Source: Nocardiopsis_B sediminis
Lineage (GTDB): Bacteria > Actinomycetota > Actinomycetes > Streptosporangiales > Streptosporangiaceae
Direction: 5' to 3'
Assembly (NCBI RefSeq): GCF_042650565.1
Contig: NZ_JBHSBH010000015.1
Location: 930,001-994,000 of the forward strand
Length of the DNA: 64,000 bases
Part shown: in pieces, positions 7,771 through 16,098 of the stretch
Position numbering within the stretch: the first letter of the stretch is position 1
Layout of the letters: each line of letters starts with the position of its first letter
Notes under the pieces: model-generated
What the model was told of the DNA's origin: nothing
What the model saw: only the letters and a program-made list of their open reading frames with translations
Database searches by the model: none
Program-made: the position numbers and the translations under genes

Positions 7771-8853
7771 CTACACATCGCCCCGGCTGGACGTCACCGC
7801 GGCGCCCTCGATCCAGAACTCCCGGGCGATCCCGGCCCGGTGCATGTTCCACAGGTCCTGTTCGCTGAACCGGCCCGGATCCGGGCCCTCGCCGGTCACG
7901 GGTTCGGTCGCCTCCGGGTCCCAGTCGTAGTACTTGCGGATGTTGGTCTGCGCGGTGATCTCGTAGCTCCAGTCGCCCTCGGCCGCCGAGGGCGGGTAGG
8001 CGGTCACCACGCCGGTGTGGTTGTACATCCAGGTGCCGAGCATGGCGGCCCAATCGGGATCGTCGTAGACGTGCCCGGTGCCGTCGGTGCCGGTGCCGAA
8101 GGAGTTCCACCCGGTGTTGACCGGGAAGGTGACGGGGCCGTCCGCGTCCTGCTCCCGCGCCTCGGCGATCGCCTGGAGGCCGAGGTCGGTGTGGGCACCG
8201 GCCACCTCGTCGCCGAACTCCGGGACCTCGCTCAGGAGCTCCTCGCCGTCGATCTCCATCGTCCCCCCGGAGGCCCCGAGGAAATGGCGCAGCGCGTCCC
8301 CGGCGTACTCCCGGCCGGAGAACGCCCAGGAGTTCGCGAGGTCGCGCGCGTCGCGGTAGTCGCGTTGCAGTTCGTGGTCGAGGCACAGGGTCCAGCCGTC
8401 GCACCCCGAGACCTCGCTCAGCTCCACGGTGTCGAACTCTTCGTCGGACTCGGTGGCGGCGCCCTCCTCGGGGTGGCGGGGCGGCTCCGGCCACTCCGCG
8501 TCGCCGGCAACGGGCGCGCACAACGGCGTGCACACGGAACCGTCGCCGCCTTCGGGGACCGGACGCTCCGATGTCTCCGTTCCGGCGGGGTTCTCGGGAC
8601 CCATCCCGTTGTGGGGCATCGCCGCGGCCGCGGTGGGCGGCGTGCACACCGCCAGCGTCTCCACCCGGCAGATGGCCTCGTCGAGCAGGGCGTAGACCCG
8701 CACGGGGATCCCGAAGGTGAGTACCACCCCCACGACCGTCGTGACCAGGGCGATCACCGCCCCGAGCTCGATCTTCCCCGCCCCGCGGTCGGACCGGCCC
8801 GGGAACCGGGGACGTATGCCGCTCCCGTCGCTCCCTTCACTGCGCTGGGGCAT
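7771..8853 (-). CDS. Pilin-like (type IVb prepilin-type N-terminus) surface protein, paralog 2
   Basis: This 360-residue paralog of the next gene downstream has the same plan: a charged leader, G-AGKIEL with Glu at +5 but Leu in place of Tyr at +6, a hydrophobic helix (GAVIALVTTVVGVVLTFGI), a Cys-containing linker, and the C-terminal domain with LCLDHELQRDYRDAR, NIRKYYDWDP and MHRAGIAREFWIEG. Many substitutions are in the linker; the C-terminal domain is highly similar. ATG 8853 is preceded by GGAGG 4 nt upstream; the frame is open to 9030 without a better start. It lies 160 bp upstream of paralog 1 in the same direction. Unlike paralog 1, it is not followed by its own lipoprotein gene. Confidence 0.82.
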   Translation of the reverse strand: MPQRSEGSDGSGIRPRFPGRSDRGAGKIELGAVIALVTTVVGVVLTFGIPVRVYALLDEAICRVETLAVCTPPTAAAAMPHNGMGPENPAGTETSERPVPEGGDGSVCTPLCAPVAGDAEWPEPPRHPEEGAATESDEEFDTVELSEVSGCDGWTLCLDHELQRDYRDARDLANSWAFSGREYAGDALRHFLGASGGTMEIDGEELLSEVPEFGDEVAGAHTDLGLQAIAEAREQDADGPVTFPVNTGWNSFGTGTDGTGHVYDDPDWAAMLGTWMYNHTGVVTAYPPSAAEGDWSYEITAQTNIRKYYDWDPEATEPVTGEGPDPGRFSEQDLWNMHRAGIAREFWIEGAAVTSSRGDV

Positions 8854-8925
8854 GTCGCCTCCAAAGGTGGTGTGAACAGCGCGTTTCTCAAGATCGTCCG
8901 GAACCTTATGCCCGGCCCCGGCCGC

Positions 8926-8947
8926 TGTCGTGAACCCGTGGGCCCAA
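8926..8947. promoter_or_regulatory. Conserved upstream box, copy 2
   Basis: Counterpart of 7683-7704 (19/22 identical), beginning 73 bp upstream of ATG 8853. The flanking non-coding sequence also shows patchy similarity (for example CCGGAACC at 8899-8906 and 7660-7667), so the duplicated unit included the promoter region. Confidence 0.5.
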
Positions 8948-9035
8948 TTTCCGCGCCCCCTGGACCCACGCCACCAGGGCCTTCGCGCAGCCCGCCGCGG
9001 CCGGTGCGCCCCCGGGGCCCGGCACCCCATGTGAA

Positions 9036-9078
9036 AGGCCCCGGTTCCCCTTCGCCGTGGGAGGGGGAACCGGGGCCT
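9036..9078 (-). terminator. Terminator of the sugar-utilisation operon
   Basis: Perfect 15 bp arms (9036-9050 and 9064-9078) with a 13-nt loop lie 15 bp beyond the stop of the GH31 gene, the last gene of the minus-strand operon. Confidence 0.8.
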
Positions 9079-9093
9079 CGGCCGGTGGACGGG

Positions 9094-11469
9094 TCAGGCC
9101 AGGGCGATCCGCAGCTCGCGGGTGCCCGGGGCGGCGGCGAGGGTCACCCCCTCCGCTGTCGCGTGGACGCCCGCGGCGCCCTGGGCCGCCCCGGGCGCGT
9201 GCACGCCCACCAGGAGCACGTTCCAGGCGGGCGGGTCCCCGTGGTCGGTGGTGACGGTGACCGCGCCGTCGGCGATCCGGGTCGTGAACGTCGCCGCGGG
9301 GCTCCCGTCCGGGGCGTGCACCACCGTGGCCGTGCCCGCAGCGGCGCCCTCGGCCCCCACCGTGGCTCGGCCCCGCTCCTCCGGCGCGGCCGCCGCCCCG
9401 TATACCCGCAGGGTCACGCCGTTGAGGTGGTCGTAGTCGGGCCGGGTGTCCTCGGCGCCGACGGGCACCACCGCCCCCGGCCGCACCAGCAGCGGCAGGG
9501 AGTCGAAGCCGTGGGCCTCGCGCCGCCACGACGGCCCGCTGACGGTCTCGCCGGTCAGGAAGTGGGTCCACTCCCCCTCGGGCACGTAGTACTCCACGGT
9601 GTCATCGGCGCTCAGCACCGGCGCCACCAGCAGGTCGCCGCCCAGCATGTACTGGGTGTCGAGGTGGTGGCAGGCGGGGTCGCCGGGGAACTCCAGCAGC
9701 ATCGCCCGCATGACCGGCGTCCCCTGCTCGTGCGCCTGCACCGCCGCGCCGAACAGGTAGGGCATGAGCCGGCACTTGAGGCGGGTGAAGAGGCGTGCGA
9801 CGTCCACCGCCTCCCCGTCGAACGCCCACGGCACCCGGTAGGACCGGCTGCCGTGCAGCCGGGAGTGCGAGGACAGCAGCCCGAACGCCAGCCAGCGCTT
9901 GAACAGCGCGGGATCGGGGGTGCCCTCGAAGCCCCCGATGTCATGGCTCCAGAACCCGAACCCCGACAGCCCCAGCGACAGCCCGCCGCGCAGGCTCTCG
10001 GCCATGGCCTCGAAGGTCGACGCGCAGTCGCCGCCCCAGTGCACCGGGAACCGCTGCCCGCCGGCGGTGGCCGAGCGGGCGAACACGACCGCCTCCCCGT
10101 CGCCGCGGTGCCGCCGCAGCAGCTCGAACACCGTCTCGTTGTAGAGCTGCGTGTAGTAGTTGTGCATGCCGTGGGGGTCGGAGCCGTCCGCCCACACCAC
10201 ATCGGTGGGGATGCGCTCGCCGAAGTCGGTCTTGAAGGTGTCGACCCCCATGTCGAGCAGCCTGCGGAGCTTGCCCGCGTACCACTCCCGCGCGGCGGGG
10301 CTGGTGAAGTCCACCAGCGCCATCCCCGCCTGCCACTTGTCCCACTGCCACACGCTCCCATCGGGCCGCCGGACGAGGTGGCCCAGGCGCGCCCCCTCCT
10401 CGAACAGCGCCGAGCGCTGCGCGATGTAGGGGTTGATCCACACGCACACGCGCAGCCCCCACTCCCGCAGCCGGGCCAGCATGCCCTTCGGGTCGGGGAA
10501 GACATCGGGATCCCACTCGAAGTCGCACCAGTGGAACTCCCGCATCCAGAAGCAGTCGAAGTGGAACACGCTCAGCGGGATGTCGCGCTCCGCCATTCCC
10601 TTGACGAAGGAGTTGACGGTCTCCTCGTCGTAGTCGGTGGTGAAGGAGGTCGACAGCCACAGCCCGAACGACCAGGGCGGCGGCAGAGCGGGACGACCGG
10701 TGAGGGCGGTGTAGCGGGCCAGGACCTCCTTGGGCGTGGGCCCGTGGATCACGAAGTAGCGCAGCCGCTGGTCCTCGACGCTCATCTGGACCCGGCCCAC
10801 CGACTCCGACCCCACCTCCAGCGACACCGGTCCCGGGTGGTCGATGAAGACGCCGTACCCGCGGTTGGTCAGGTAGAACGGGACGTTCTTGTACGCCTGC
10901 TCGCTGCTGGTGCCGCCGTCGGCCTGCCACAGGTCGACGACCTGCCCGTTGCGCACGAACGGCGTGAAGCGCTCCCCCAGGCCGTAGACCAGCTCGCGCA
11001 CGCCCAAGGCGAGCTGAGTGAGCATGTGGTGGGCGCCGTCCGGGGTCTCGGCGAACCCCGTTCCCTTGGCGTCGACGGAGGTGAGGGTGCGCCCGCCGGC
11101 GCGGAAGTCGAGCCGCAGCGGCCCTTCCGTCGCCACGCTCAGGGTGAGGTCCCCGCTGGTCAGCTCGGCGGCCCCGTCGCCGCGGACGGCCGTGGGCGCG
11201 GCGGCGGGATCGGGGGTGAGCGCGTAGGCGGGGTTGGCGCGCACGCCCCCCGCGAGGTGGGTGGCCTCGACGCCGATCACCCCGGGCGCGGGCGACCAGC
11301 ACTCGATGGTGATCAGCGGGGTGTTGAGGGTGTCGCCCCGGTGGAGGACGGGCTTGACGGGAGCGTAGAGGGTGATCCGGTCGTCGGCGACGTTGGTTCC
11401 GCGGGCCTCGCGGGCGTAGTGGGCGCGCACGCCCTCCCGCATCAGCCAGAAGCCGTCGGTGAACTTCAT
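9094..11469 (-). CDS. GH31 alpha-xylosidase (YicI-like)
   Basis: This 791-residue enzyme has the order of YicI-type alpha-xylosidases: an N-terminal beta-sandwich (LYAPVKPVLHRGDTLN, with GLGERFTPFVRNGQ), the catalytic barrel (PPWSFGLWLSTSFTTDYDEE, VFHFDCFWMREFHWCDFEWD) and C-terminal beta domains. The nucleophile is the Asp of FKTDFGERIP, residue 415 by my count, matching Asp416 of E. coli YicI. Length is also close to YicI (772). Substrates are likely alpha-1,6-xylosyl groups such as isoprimeverose or xyloglucan oligosaccharides, acting in the cytoplasm after import. The ATG at 11469 overlaps the TGA of the upstream GH1 gene (ATGA), so the two are translationally coupled. It closes the six-gene operon. 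Confidence 0.9.
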   Translation of the reverse strand: MKFTDGFWLMREGVRAHYAREARGTNVADDRITLYAPVKPVLHRGDTLNTPLITIECWSPAPGVIGVEATHLAGGVRANPAYALTPDPAAAPTAVRGDGAAELTSGDLTLSVATEGPLRLDFRAGGRTLTSVDAKGTGFAETPDGAHHMLTQLALGVRELVYGLGERFTPFVRNGQVVDLWQADGGTSSEQAYKNVPFYLTNRGYGVFIDHPGPVSLEVGSESVGRVQMSVEDQRLRYFVIHGPTPKEVLARYTALTGRPALPPPWSFGLWLSTSFTTDYDEETVNSFVKGMAERDIPLSVFHFDCFWMREFHWCDFEWDPDVFPDPKGMLARLREWGLRVCVWINPYIAQRSALFEEGARLGHLVRRPDGSVWQWDKWQAGMALVDFTSPAAREWYAGKLRRLLDMGVDTFKTDFGERIPTDVVWADGSDPHGMHNYYTQLYNETVFELLRRHRGDGEAVVFARSATAGGQRFPVHWGGDCASTFEAMAESLRGGLSLGLSGFGFWSHDIGGFEGTPDPALFKRWLAFGLLSSHSRLHGSRSYRVPWAFDGEAVDVARLFTRLKCRLMPYLFGAAVQAHEQGTPVMRAMLLEFPGDPACHHLDTQYMLGGDLLVAPVLSADDTVEYYVPEGEWTHFLTGETVSGPSWRREAHGFDSLPLLVRPGAVVPVGAEDTRPDYDHLNGVTLRVYGAAAAPEERGRATVGAEGAAAGTATVVHAPDGSPAATFTTRIADGAVTVTTDHGDPPAWNVLLVGVHAPGAAQGAAGVHATAEGVTLAAAPGTRELRIALA

Positions 11470-12884
11470 CGGGCCGCCGCCTCTCCCGCGTGCCGCCGCC
11501 CGTGCACCCGGATCAGCTCGCGGAACCAGTGGTAGCTGTCCTTGGGGGTCCGCTCCAAGGTGTCGTAGTCGACCCGGATGATCCCGAACCGGCGCTCGTA
11601 GCCATAGGCCCATTCGAAGTTGTCCAGCAGCGACCAGACGAAGTGGCCGCGCACGTCCACCCCGGCCTCGATGGCGGCGGCGACCGCCGCGAGGTGGTCG
11701 CGGAGGTAGTCAATGCGCCCGGTGTCGTGCACCCGGCCGTCGGCGTCCGGCTCGTCGGCCTCGGCCGACCCGTTCTCGGTGATGTACACCGGCGGCAGGT
11801 CGTAGCGCCGGTCCAGGTCCACGAGCAGGTCGGTGAACGAGGCCGGGACGACCGGCCAGCCCATGGTCGTGTAGCGAACCCCCTCGATCGGCACCTCCTC
11901 GGCACCGATGTCCATCGCGGTGCGCAGGGCGGTGTCCGGTTCCCGGTGCGGGGCGTCGCGCAGCACGACGGGCCGGTAGAAGTTGATGCCGAGAAAGTCC
12001 AGCGGCTGCGCGATCACCTCCAGGTCGCCGCTTTCGCGGTAGGACCCGTCGGCCAGGGCGCCCCAGGTCTCGGCCTCGTTGTGCGGGTAGCGGGCGTTGA
12101 GGAGCGGTTCGAGCCAGACCCGGTTGTGGAGGGTCTCGGCGCGGTCGACGGCCGCGCGGTCGGCATCGGAGCCGGTGGCGGGCAGCAGCCGGTCGAGGTT
12201 GAGGGTGATGCCGACCTCGGCGGTGCCGCCCCGGGCCGCGGCCGAGGCGCGCAGCTCGCGGGCGGCCAGCCCGTGGGCGAGCATCAGGTTATGGGCGGCG
12301 GCGAGGGCGGGGGTGCCCTCGCGGGCGCCCGGGGCGTGCCGGCCCACGGCGTAGCCGATGAAGGCCGAGCACAGCGGCTCGTTGAGGGTGATCCAGCGCG
12401 TGATCCGGTCGCCGAGCCGGTCGGCGGTGATGCGGGCGTACTCGGCGAAGCGCTCGGCCGTGGAGCGAACCCGCCAGCCGCCCTCGTCCTCCAGCTCCTG
12501 GGGCAGGTCCCAGTGGTACAGGGTGGCGACCGGTTCGATCCCGGCGGCCAAGAGCTCGTCGACCAGCCGGTCGTAGAAGGCCAGGCCCTCGGGGTTGGCG
12601 GGCCCGCGCCCGCCGGGCCGGATGCGCGGCCACGCGGTGGAGAAGCGGTAGGCGCCCACGCCCAGCTCCTTCATCAGCGCGACGTCCTCGGGGTAGCGGT
12701 GGTAGTGGTCGCAGGCGGTGTCGCCGGTCTCGCCGCGCAGGACGTTGCCGGGGGTGTGCGCGTAGGTGTCCCAGATGGAGGGGGTGCGGCCGCCTTCGGT
12801 GGCGGCGCCCTCGATCTGGTAGGAGGCGGTGGCGGTGCCGAACAGGAAGCCGGCGGGCAGTACGGGGAACCGATCGTCTGTCAT
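11466..12884 (-). CDS. bglA: GH1 family beta-glucosidase
   Basis: The 472-residue protein is a complete family 1 glycoside hydrolase. It opens with FLFGTATASYQIEGA, carries the acid/base Glu in TLNEP and the nucleophile Glu in ITENGS, and ends with the typical VWSLLDNFEWAYGYERRFGI aglycone/glycone subsite region. It should cleave beta-linked glucose (possibly galactose or xylose) from imported oligosaccharides. There is no signal peptide, so it is cytoplasmic. ATG 12884 has GAGGA about 8 nt upstream; the open frame further upstream belongs to no gene. The 119 bp gap before it contains heptamer repeats. It works with the alpha-xylosidase encoded 4 bp into its own stop. Confidence 0.92.
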   Translation of the reverse strand: MTDDRFPVLPAGFLFGTATASYQIEGAATEGGRTPSIWDTYAHTPGNVLRGETGDTACDHYHRYPEDVALMKELGVGAYRFSTAWPRIRPGGRGPANPEGLAFYDRLVDELLAAGIEPVATLYHWDLPQELEDEGGWRVRSTAERFAEYARITADRLGDRITRWITLNEPLCSAFIGYAVGRHAPGAREGTPALAAAHNLMLAHGLAARELRASAAARGGTAEVGITLNLDRLLPATGSDADRAAVDRAETLHNRVWLEPLLNARYPHNEAETWGALADGSYRESGDLEVIAQPLDFLGINFYRPVVLRDAPHREPDTALRTAMDIGAEEVPIEGVRYTTMGWPVVPASFTDLLVDLDRRYDLPPVYITENGSAEADEPDADGRVHDTGRIDYLRDHLAAVAAAIEAGVDVRGHFVWSLLDNFEWAYGYERRFGIIRVDYDTLERTPKDSYHWFRELIRVHGRRHAGEAAAR

Positions 12885-12903
12885 GGTGCGCTGTCCTCGT
12901 GTC

Positions 12904-12931
12904 GGTGTTCGGTGTTCGGTGTTCGCTGTTC
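12904..12931. repeat. Heptamer tandem repeat upstream of the GH1 start
   Basis: Three perfect copies of GGTGTTC (12904-12924) and a fourth with one change (GCTGTTC, 12925-12931) lie 20-47 bp upstream of ATG 12884, in the intercistronic gap. On the transcript they read GAACACC/GAACAGC. A slipped-strand variable tract or an RNA structure affecting GH1 translation is possible; this is inference. Confidence 0.7.
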
Positions 12932-13003
12932 CCTGGCGGACGCGCGCTGCGCGCGGGGACCGGAGCGCGGCGCCGGGCGGGCCGCGCGCCGTTGCGGGGC
13001 GGG

Positions 13004-13834
13004 TCACTTGACCGACCCCGCCGTCATCCCGGCGGCGACATAGCGCTGCGCGACGACCAGCAGCGCGGCGGCGGGGATGGACGACAGGGTGGCCACCGCC
13101 ATCACCGCCCCCCAGTCGCCCACATGTGCGCCGATGTACTCGTAGATGCCCAGGGTCACCGGCTTGACGGCGTCGGTGGTGTTGAGCGTGAGGGCGAACA
13201 TGAAGTCGCTCCAGGCGAACAGGAAGGTGAAGAGCCCGCCGGTGATCAGGGCGTTGCGGCTCATCGGCAGCACGATCCGCAGCAGCACCCGGAGCCGGCC
13301 CGCTCCGTCGACCATGCCCGCCTCGACCACCTCGCGCGGGATCGACACCATGAAGGCGCGCAGCAGGATGATCGTGAAGGGGATCCCCAGGGAGGCGTCG
13401 GCGAGGATCAGCCCGAGGTAGGAGTTGACGAGGTCGAGCTCGACGTAGGCGTTGTAGATGGCGTTGGCCACGACGATGCCGGGCACCATCTGGGTGATCA
13501 GGGCCCCGAAGACGACCGAGCGGGACCCGGGCGGGCGGAACTGCGCCAGCGCGTAGGCCGCCGGTGCGGCCACCGCCAGGCACACGCCCACCGCGCCCAG
13601 TGCGACGAGCATGCTGGTGACGAGGTTGCCGCCCTGCGACTCCCAGGCGCGGGCGAAGTTGCCCAGGTCGAGGGTGCGGGGGAACCAGCCGATGTCGGCC
13701 ATGACCACACCGGGTTGCAGCGCCGTGTTGACCATCCAGTACAGCGGGAACAGCAGCACGGCCAGGATGGCGGTGCCGATCACCAGGTCGGCGCGGCCGC
13801 GGCGGGTCCGCGTTGTGCTGCGCATCGGCGTCAT
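13004..13834 (-). CDS. Carbohydrate ABC transporter permease (CUT1, MalG type)
   Basis: This 276-residue inner-membrane protein has six predicted helices and the permease EAA loop REVVEAGMVDGAGRLRVLLRIVLP, which contacts the ATPase. Its C-terminus ends GMTAGSVK, the usual MalG-type tail. With the preceding permease and binding lipoprotein it makes a CUT1 oligosaccharide importer. No ATPase gene is present in the operon, so a shared MsiK-type ATPase encoded elsewhere probably drives it, as known for actinomycete sugar importers. Its ATG (13834) overlaps the TGA of the upstream permease gene (ATGA). A second in-frame ATG occurs at 13825. Confidence 0.92.
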   Translation of the reverse strand: MTPMRSTTRTRRGRADLVIGTAILAVLLFPLYWMVNTALQPGVVMADIGWFPRTLDLGNFARAWESQGGNLVTSMLVALGAVGVCLAVAAPAAYALAQFRPPGSRSVVFGALITQMVPGIVVANAIYNAYVELDLVNSYLGLILADASLGIPFTIILLRAFMVSIPREVVEAGMVDGAGRLRVLLRIVLPMSRNALITGGLFTFLFAWSDFMFALTLNTTDAVKPVTLGIYEYIGAHVGDWGAVMAVATLSSIPAAALLVVAQRYVAAGMTAGSVK

Positions 13835-14796
13835 CTCCCCTCGGTGAAGCCGTCGCGGTTGGCCCGCAGGTAGATGACGGCGAAGACCATGCTGACCAGG
13901 ATCAGGACGTTGCCGACGACGGCGCCCTGGCCGAAGTCGAGTTGCAGGAACGACAGCTGGTAGGTGTGGGTGCCCAGCGTCTCGGTGGCGTGCGCCGGGC
14001 CGCCGTTGGTGAGGGCGAGGATGAGGTCGAGGATCTTCACGGTCGACATGAACCCGAGCACGAGCACCACCGTCACGACCGGGCGCAGCATCGGCAGGGT
14101 GACCCCGAAGAACGCGCGCACCGGGCCCGCGCCGTCGATCACCGCGGCCTCGCGGACCTCGGCGGGGATCTCTTGCAGCCCGCCGTAGAGGATGACCATG
14201 TTGAACGGGATGCCGATCCAGATGTTGACCAGGATCACCGAGACCAGCGCGGCGTCCGGGCTGCTCAGCCAGGGGATGTTGGCCGACGTGAGCTGGAGGC
14301 CGCGCAGGATCTCGTTGGCCACGCCCGTCTCCTCGTCGAGCACGCGGCGCCAGACCGTTCCGGCCACCACCATGGGGATGAGCCAGGGCAGCAGGAGCAG
14401 GGAGCGCAGCACGCCCGACAGCGGGAAGCGGCGGGAGAAGAACAGCGCGAGGCCCATGCCGATGGTGAACTGGCCGGCCAGCGAGCCCAGCGTGAAGAGC
14501 AGGGTGTGCCAGAGCGAGGCGCCGAACAGCTCGTCGGCGAAGACGGCCCGCCAGTTGTCCAGGCCGGCGAAGGGCGCCTCCCCGGTGAAGTACGTGGCGA
14601 CGGAGTAGTCCTGGAAGCTCATCGTCACGTTGCGGATCAGCGGGTAGCCGAAGAACGCGAGCATGTAGAGGACGGCGGGCGCGATGAACAGCCATTGCGC
14701 GGCCGATCTGCGGCGCCGCGCGGACCGGGCGGCGTCGGCACTGGTGCGGGAGCGCTCCCGCGGCGCGGGCGGGGCGGGTGAGGTCGTCGTGGTCAT
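13831..14796 (-). CDS. Carbohydrate ABC transporter permease (CUT1, MalF type)
   Basis: This 321-residue protein starts with a charged cytoplasmic tail of about 30 residues and has six membrane helices, beginning WLFIAPAVLYMLAFFGYP, a sequence typical of MalF/UgpA-type permeases. The EAA loop reads EVREAAVIDGAGPVRAFFGVTLP. It lies 10 bp after the binding-protein gene and overlaps the next permease by 4 bp, so all three are co-expressed. A perfect 16 bp palindrome (14746-14761) falls within its first codons. Confidence 0.92.
   Translation of the reverse strand: MTTTTSPAPPAPRERSRTSADAARSARRRRSAAQWLFIAPAVLYMLAFFGYPLIRNVTMSFQDYSVATYFTGEAPFAGLDNWRAVFADELFGASLWHTLLFTLGSLAGQFTIGMGLALFFSRRFPLSGVLRSLLLLPWLIPMVVAGTVWRRVLDEETGVANEILRGLQLTSANIPWLSSPDAALVSVILVNIWIGIPFNMVILYGGLQEIPAEVREAAVIDGAGPVRAFFGVTLPMLRPVVTVVLVLGFMSTVKILDLILALTNGGPAHATETLGTHTYQLSFLQLDFGQGAVVGNVLILVSMVFAVIYLRANRDGFTEGR
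14746..14761. promoter_or_regulatory. Perfect 16 bp palindrome centred on GAGCGCTC (intragenic)
   Basis: GCGGGAGCGCTCCCGC lies within codons 13-17 of the MalF-type permease gene. The core GGGAGCGCTCCC equals the centre of the CebR/CelR-type LacI operator (TGGGAGCGCTCCCA) known from cellobiose genes in Streptomyces and Thermobifida. A related near-palindrome (TGAGAGCGCTTTCC, 14842-14855) lies at the 3' end of the binding-protein gene. They may be intragenic operators for another LacI-family protein or simple codon-driven coincidence. Confidence 0.3.
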
Positions 14797-14806
14797 GGGG
14801 GCTCCC

Positions 14807-16057
14807 TCACAGCTCCTCGTCGATCTGCGCCTGCGCCTGACTGAGAGCGCTTTCCGGACTGGCCTGCCCGGTCAGCGCCGCTTGGAGCGCGGTGCCGATG
14901 GCCTGGGAGTAGGTGTTCCACTCGGTGCCGACGTACTCGGTCCGGCTGCGGGCGGTCTGCACCTGGTCGGCGAACGGGGCGAGTTCGGGCACCTCTTCGC
15001 GGTAGCCCTCGACGGCCCCGGCGTCCAAGGGGACGTTGCTGACCCTGGCCGCCCAGTCGAGCTGCGCCTCGGGGGTGGTGAGGCAGGCGACGAGGGCCGC
15101 CGCCGTCCGCTCGCGTTCGGGGCGCTCGCGGTTGACCGGGACGGTGTAGGTCTCGCCCCCGAGGGGGGCCACCGGGGTCGCCCCCGCCTCGGGCACCGGG
15201 ATCTCCACGACGCCCCAGTTCACATCGGGGTGCTCACGCAGGACCGGCATCTGCCACGGGCCGTTGACCATCATGGCGGCGTTGCCCGCGATGAACTGGT
15301 CGTTGACATCGGCCTGCGTCCAGTTCACCGCCGAGCGCGACGCGTATCCGGCCTCGATCAGTGAGGTCACGAAGGTGAGCGCCTCGACCGCTTCGGGGGC
15401 GCCCAGCTCGCGTTCGTCGCCGCCGTTGGACCACAGCCACGGCAGGAACTGGTACACGCCGTCCTCGGTGGCCAGGGCGCTGATGGCCAGGCCGTAGCGG
15501 TCGCCCTCGGTGAGGGCTGCGGCGGCCCGCCGCAGCTCCTCCCACGTCTCGGGCGGCTCGACCCCGGCCTCCTCCAGAATGTCGGTGTTGTAGAAGAGGC
15601 CGAGCGAGTTCACCGAGCGCGCGGCGCCGTAGTAGACGCCGTCGTAGCCGCCGAAGGACAGCGCGCCGTCGGAGAGCGAGGCGGTCGACAGGCCCAGCTC
15701 CTCCAGCGGGACCAGGCCGCCCGCCGCGGCGAACTGGGGCAGGTCCGATCCGTCCACGATCAGGACATCGGGCAGCGACCCGGACGACGCCATGCGCAGC
15801 GCCTTGGGAACGAGCTGGTCGGCGGGCACGCTGAGCTGCTGCACGCGCACGCCCGCCTCCGCGCCGCAGCGGTCCATCTCCTCCTGGTCCCAGGTGTGGT
15901 AGGGCTCATCGGTGGCGGAGTTCATGATCGTGAACACGCCGGGGTCGGGCTCGGCGGCGCAGCCGGCGGCGGTGAGCGCCAGCGCCGCGACGGCCGCGGT
16001 CAGGGGAACGGGGCGTAGGCAACGGGGGGCGGGGTGGTCGGGGGTCCGGTGGGGCAT
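14807..16057 (-). CDS. Sugar-binding lipoprotein of the ABC importer
   Basis: This is a 416-residue solute-binding protein with a lipoprotein signal peptide ending LTAAGC (lipidated Cys about residue 33). The mature part has the typical family 1 binding-protein pattern: LPDVLIVDGSDLPQFAAAGGLVPLEEL near the first lobe, GVYYGAARSVNSLGLFYNTDILEEAG in the hinge, and GNAAMMVNGPWQMP. The LFYN...LEEAG segment is shared by oligosaccharide binders. It precedes both permease genes by 10 bp and follows the regulator gene by 41 bp. Its partners suggest xyloglucan or beta-glucoside oligosaccharides as ligand; the sequence itself does not fix the ligand. Confidence 0.92.
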   Translation of the reverse strand: MPHRTPDHPAPRCLRPVPLTAAVAALALTAAGCAAEPDPGVFTIMNSATDEPYHTWDQEEMDRCGAEAGVRVQQLSVPADQLVPKALRMASSGSLPDVLIVDGSDLPQFAAAGGLVPLEELGLSTASLSDGALSFGGYDGVYYGAARSVNSLGLFYNTDILEEAGVEPPETWEELRRAAAALTEGDRYGLAISALATEDGVYQFLPWLWSNGGDERELGAPEAVEALTFVTSLIEAGYASRSAVNWTQADVNDQFIAGNAAMMVNGPWQMPVLREHPDVNWGVVEIPVPEAGATPVAPLGGETYTVPVNRERPERERTAAALVACLTTPEAQLDWAARVSNVPLDAGAVEGYREEVPELAPFADQVQTARSRTEYVGTEWNTYSQAIGTALQAALTGQASPESALSQAQAQIDEEL

Positions 16058-16098
16058 GTGGGTGCTCCGTCCTCGCAGACGGCGGATGGGCGGTGGGT

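Noticed and set aside
7687..11535. 1282-residue open frame on the plus strand
   Set aside because: It lies opposite the pilin-like and GH31 genes, has Gly/Val/Arg/Pro-dominated composition and no recognisable domain. It is an antisense shadow.
12904..12931. CRISPR array
   Set aside because: Adjacent 7 bp repeats without spacers are simple tandem repeats.
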